From: Spirochaetota bacterium
Lineage (GTDB): Bacteria > Spirochaetota > Spirochaetia > Treponematales > Breznakiellaceae
Direction of reading: 5' to 3'
Assembly (NCBI GenBank): GCA_023398155.1
Contig: JAEWSV010000330.1
Coordinates: 1 to 6,106, forward strand
Length of the DNA: 6,106 nt
Shown here: in pieces, positions 4,493 through 6,106 of the stretch
Layout of the letters: every line of letters begins with the position of its first letter
Position numbering within the stretch: position 1 is the first letter of the stretch
The notes under the pieces: model-generated
Told to the model about the DNA's origin: nothing
The model's database searches: none
The model's input: only the letters and a program-made list of their open reading frames with translations
Translations under genes and position numbers: made by a program

Positions 4493-5974
4493 ATGTATCA
4501 GTCGTTCATCGGGCTCGAAGTCCACATCCACCTCTCGACCAAGACGAAGGTCTTCTGCGGCTGCAAAGCGGCCTTCGGCGACGAGCCGAACACGAACGTG
4601 TGCCCGGTCTGCATGGGCTACCCCGGCGTCCTCCCCGCGCTCAACGCGGAGGCTATGCGCATGTCGGCCGTGGTCGCGCGGGCGCTGAACTGCACGGTCA
4701 GCGAGCGCACCTGGTTCGAGCGCAAGCAGTACTTCTATCCGGACATGACGAAGAACTACCAGATCTCCCAGTTCGCCTCCCCGGTGGGCGTGAACGGCTG
4801 GGTAGAGATCGAGAGCCGAGGGGAAAGACGGAAGATCCGCATCAAGGAGTGCCATTTGGAGGAGGATGCGGGCAAGATGATCCACGCCGGCAACGTCTCC
4901 CTCCTGGACTACAACCGCGCCGGCATGGCCCTCCTTGAGATCGTGACCGAGCCCGACCTGGAGGTGGGCGAGGACGCGGAGATCTTCCTCCAGCAGCTCA
5001 GGCGCACCGTGCGCTACCTCGGCGTCTGCGACGGCAACATGGAGGAAGGTTCGATGCGCGCCGACGCGAACGTGTCCATCAACCTCCGCGGCGCGGGCCT
5101 CGGCCGCAAGGTGGAGATCAAGAACCTCAACTCGTCGCGCTTCGTGCGGCTCGGCCTGGACTACGAGATCGAACGGCAGACGGCCGTGCTCGACAAGGGC
5201 GGGACGGTGACGCAGGAGACCCGGCTCTGGAACGAGAACCGCGACCAGACCGAGTCGATGCGCACCAAGGAAAACGCCCACGACTACCGCTATTTCCCCG
5301 AGCCTGACCTCCCGGTCTTCGTCCCGGACGCCGCCTTCCTCGCCTCCGTGGAGGCTTCCCTCGTGGAGCTTCCCTTCGACAGGGAGAAGCGGATCGAGGC
5401 GGAATACGGCCTCACCGCGGCCCAGGCCGCCTTCGTCTGCGAAGAGCGGGCCATGGCCGACTACTTCGAGGCTGCCGTCGCGGCCGCCGTCTCCCTCGGC
5501 CTTTCCGTGGCGGAGGCGGCCGAGCGCGTCTCGGCTTGGCTCTCCTCCGACGTGAAGCGGGTCATGAACCGGGACGGCATCGCGGCCGAGGATATCGGTT
5601 CCCTCAAGCTCACTCCGTCCCGCCTGGCCTCCCTCGTGGCCCTCGTGGCCTCCGGCAGGCTTTCGGGCAAGAACGCCAAGCAGACGCTCGAGGCGGTCGT
5701 CGCCGAAGACGCCGATCCCGAGGCGGTCGTGACCTCTCGGGGCTGGGAACAGATCGCGGACCCCGCGGTGGTGGCCGCGGCCGTGGAGGGCGTCTTCGCG
5801 GCGGAGTCCTCGGCCTTCGCGGGCGCCCGCGCCGCGGCTGGGGCGGGGGACGCCGCGCGCTCGCGGGCCCTCGTCGCCTACCTCGTGGGCAAGGTGCTGG
5901 CCGCCACCGACGGCCGCGCCGAACCGACCCTGGCCCGCGCCCAAGTGGAGCGCCGGGTGGCCGAGACAGCCTAG
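4493..5974 (+). CDS. gatB: Asp/Glu-tRNA amidotransferase subunit B
   Basis: GatB binds the mischarged tRNA, activates the Glu or Asp carboxylate with ATP, and completes amidation with ammonia channelled from GatA. The product has 493 residues, near the usual 475-500. The N-terminal catalytic domain begins with FIGLEVHIHLSTKTK (5-19). Four zinc-binding cysteines follow: Cys22, Cys24, Cys37 and Cys40. Next come KQYFYPDMTKNYQISQF (78-94), HLEEDAGKMIH (121-131), the signature DYNRAGMALLEIVTEPD (139-155), GSMRADANVS (186-195), KVEIKNLNS (206-214) and HDYRYFPEPDLP (263-274). The C-terminal helical and YqeY-like tRNA-binding parts end in LVGKVLAATDGRAEPTLARAQVERRV. The signature usually has Pro where Ala146 stands, a mild deviation. 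Whether the enzyme serves Gln-tRNA, Asn-tRNA or both depends on which synthetases the genome carries, which is not visible here. Confidence 0.97.
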   Translation: MYQSFIGLEVHIHLSTKTKVFCGCKAAFGDEPNTNVCPVCMGYPGVLPALNAEAMRMSAVVARALNCTVSERTWFERKQYFYPDMTKNYQISQFASPVGVNGWVEIESRGERRKIRIKECHLEEDAGKMIHAGNVSLLDYNRAGMALLEIVTEPDLEVGEDAEIFLQQLRRTVRYLGVCDGNMEEGSMRADANVSINLRGAGLGRKVEIKNLNSSRFVRLGLDYEIERQTAVLDKGGTVTQETRLWNENRDQTESMRTKENAHDYRYFPEPDLPVFVPDAAFLASVEASLVELPFDREKRIEAEYGLTAAQAAFVCEERAMADYFEAAVAAAVSLGLSVAEAAERVSAWLSSDVKRVMNRDGIAAEDIGSLKLTPSRLASLVALVASGRLSGKNAKQTLEAVVAEDADPEAVVTSRGWEQIADPAVVAAAVEGVFAAESSAFAGARAAAGAGDAARSRALVAYLVGKVLAATDGRAEPTLARAQVERRVAETA

Positions 5975-5986
5975 CCGGGACCGCCC

Positions 5987-6022
5987 GCGGCGACGATTGC
6001 GGCGACGATTGCAGCGACAGCA
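5987..6022 (+). repeat. 12-bp tandem repeat between gatB and the next gene
   Basis: GCGGCGACGATT occurs twice in direct succession (5987-5998 and 5999-6010), followed by a degenerate third unit GCAGCGACAGCA (6011-6022; 7 of 12 bases match). It lies in the 60-base gap after gatB, just before the next ribosome binding site. It has no inverted symmetry or T-run, so it is not a terminator. Confidence 0.8.
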
Positions 6023-6027
6023 AGGAG
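6022..6027 (+). promoter_or_regulatory. Ribosome binding site for the gene after gatB
   Basis: AAGGAG lies 7 bases before the ATG at 6035. It is the main support for calling a gene there, since only 24 codons are visible. Confidence 0.75.
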
Positions 6028-6034
6028 AAAGGAC

Positions 6035-6106
6035 ATGCGCGTATTGGCGAAAGAAATAGCGGCCTTAGCCGCGGCGGGAAAAACGGAAACGGTCGAGCTC
6101 AAGGGC
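6035..6106 (+). CDS. Start of an unidentified gene, cut off by the window end
   Basis: Only the first 24 residues are present, beginning MRVLAKEIAALAAAGKTETV and continuing in an open frame to the last base. They suggest an N-terminal amphipathic helix (about 3-14), a turn at Gly16-Lys17, and then a beta-like stretch TVELKG. No signal peptide or membrane segment is seen, so the product is probably cytoplasmic. I do not recognise the family. It lies 60 bases after gatB in the same direction with a strong ribosome binding site and no terminator between, so it may be co-transcribed with gatCAB. The frame is open from the gatB stop through the 12-bp repeat, but no ATG, GTG or TTG start occurs there. 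Confidence 0.65.
   Translation, partial: MRVLAKEIAALAAAGKTETVELKG

Noticed and set aside
4202..5944. Long minus-strand open frame (580 codons) opposite gatA and gatB
   Set aside because: It is antisense to conserved catalytic coding sequence, and stop codons are rare in that frame simply because of high GC. No recognisable domain is present.
5987..6022. 12-bp repeats as a CRISPR-like or integron-like array
   Set aside because: The units are directly adjacent without spacers and only two are exact, so this is a simple tandem duplication.

Overview
This is a GC-rich bacterial window (coding regions look to be about 70% G+C by eye) with short AT-rich gaps upstream of transcription units. It holds seven genes. 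Most start sites have GGAGG-type ribosome binding sites, and the chemoreceptor-like fragment at the left end suggests a motile, chemotactic bacterium. A secreted rhodanese fits a diderm but does not prove one. No gene here fixes the phylum. A high-GC spirochaete or another diderm is possible, but that is a guess.

Left part (1-1313): the 3' end of a gene on the + strand encodes a helical, chemoreceptor-like protein with a C-terminal Cache/PDC sensor domain. It converges, with only a few bases between stop codons, on a small minus-strand gene for an exported single-domain rhodanese. A 149-base gap (1165-1313) separates the rhodanese start from azlC, which points the other way. This gap holds an AT-rich stretch, a perfect 8+8 inverted repeat and a small hairpin, and is probably a shared divergent control region.

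Middle (1314-2425): azlC and azlD overlap by 7 bases and form a two-gene operon for a branched-chain amino acid exporter.

Right part (2426-6106): after a 114-base AT-rich leader comes gatC-gatA-gatB, the three subunits of the tRNA-dependent amidotransferase that turns Glu-tRNA(Gln) and/or Asp-tRNA(Asn) into Gln-tRNA(Gln)/Asn-tRNA(Asn). A further gene with a good ribosome binding site starts after gatB and runs off the window. The catalytic and zinc-binding residues of the amidotransferase look intact.

No new defence, mobile or RNA-guided system is visible; this is mostly ordinary housekeeping sequence. The unusual part is the gat operon. It carries several low-complexity or tandem expansions in units divisible by three: an AAT-rich Asn tract in gatC, a roughly 30-residue Ala/Gly insertion and an 18-bp tandem repeat in gatA, and a 12-bp tandem repeat after gatB. 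All four reading frames of this operon are in register, separated by gaps of 21, 3 and 60 bases. The Asn tract is the clearest anomaly, because its AAT codons contrast with exclusive AAC use in the rest of gatC and apparently throughout gatA and gatB.
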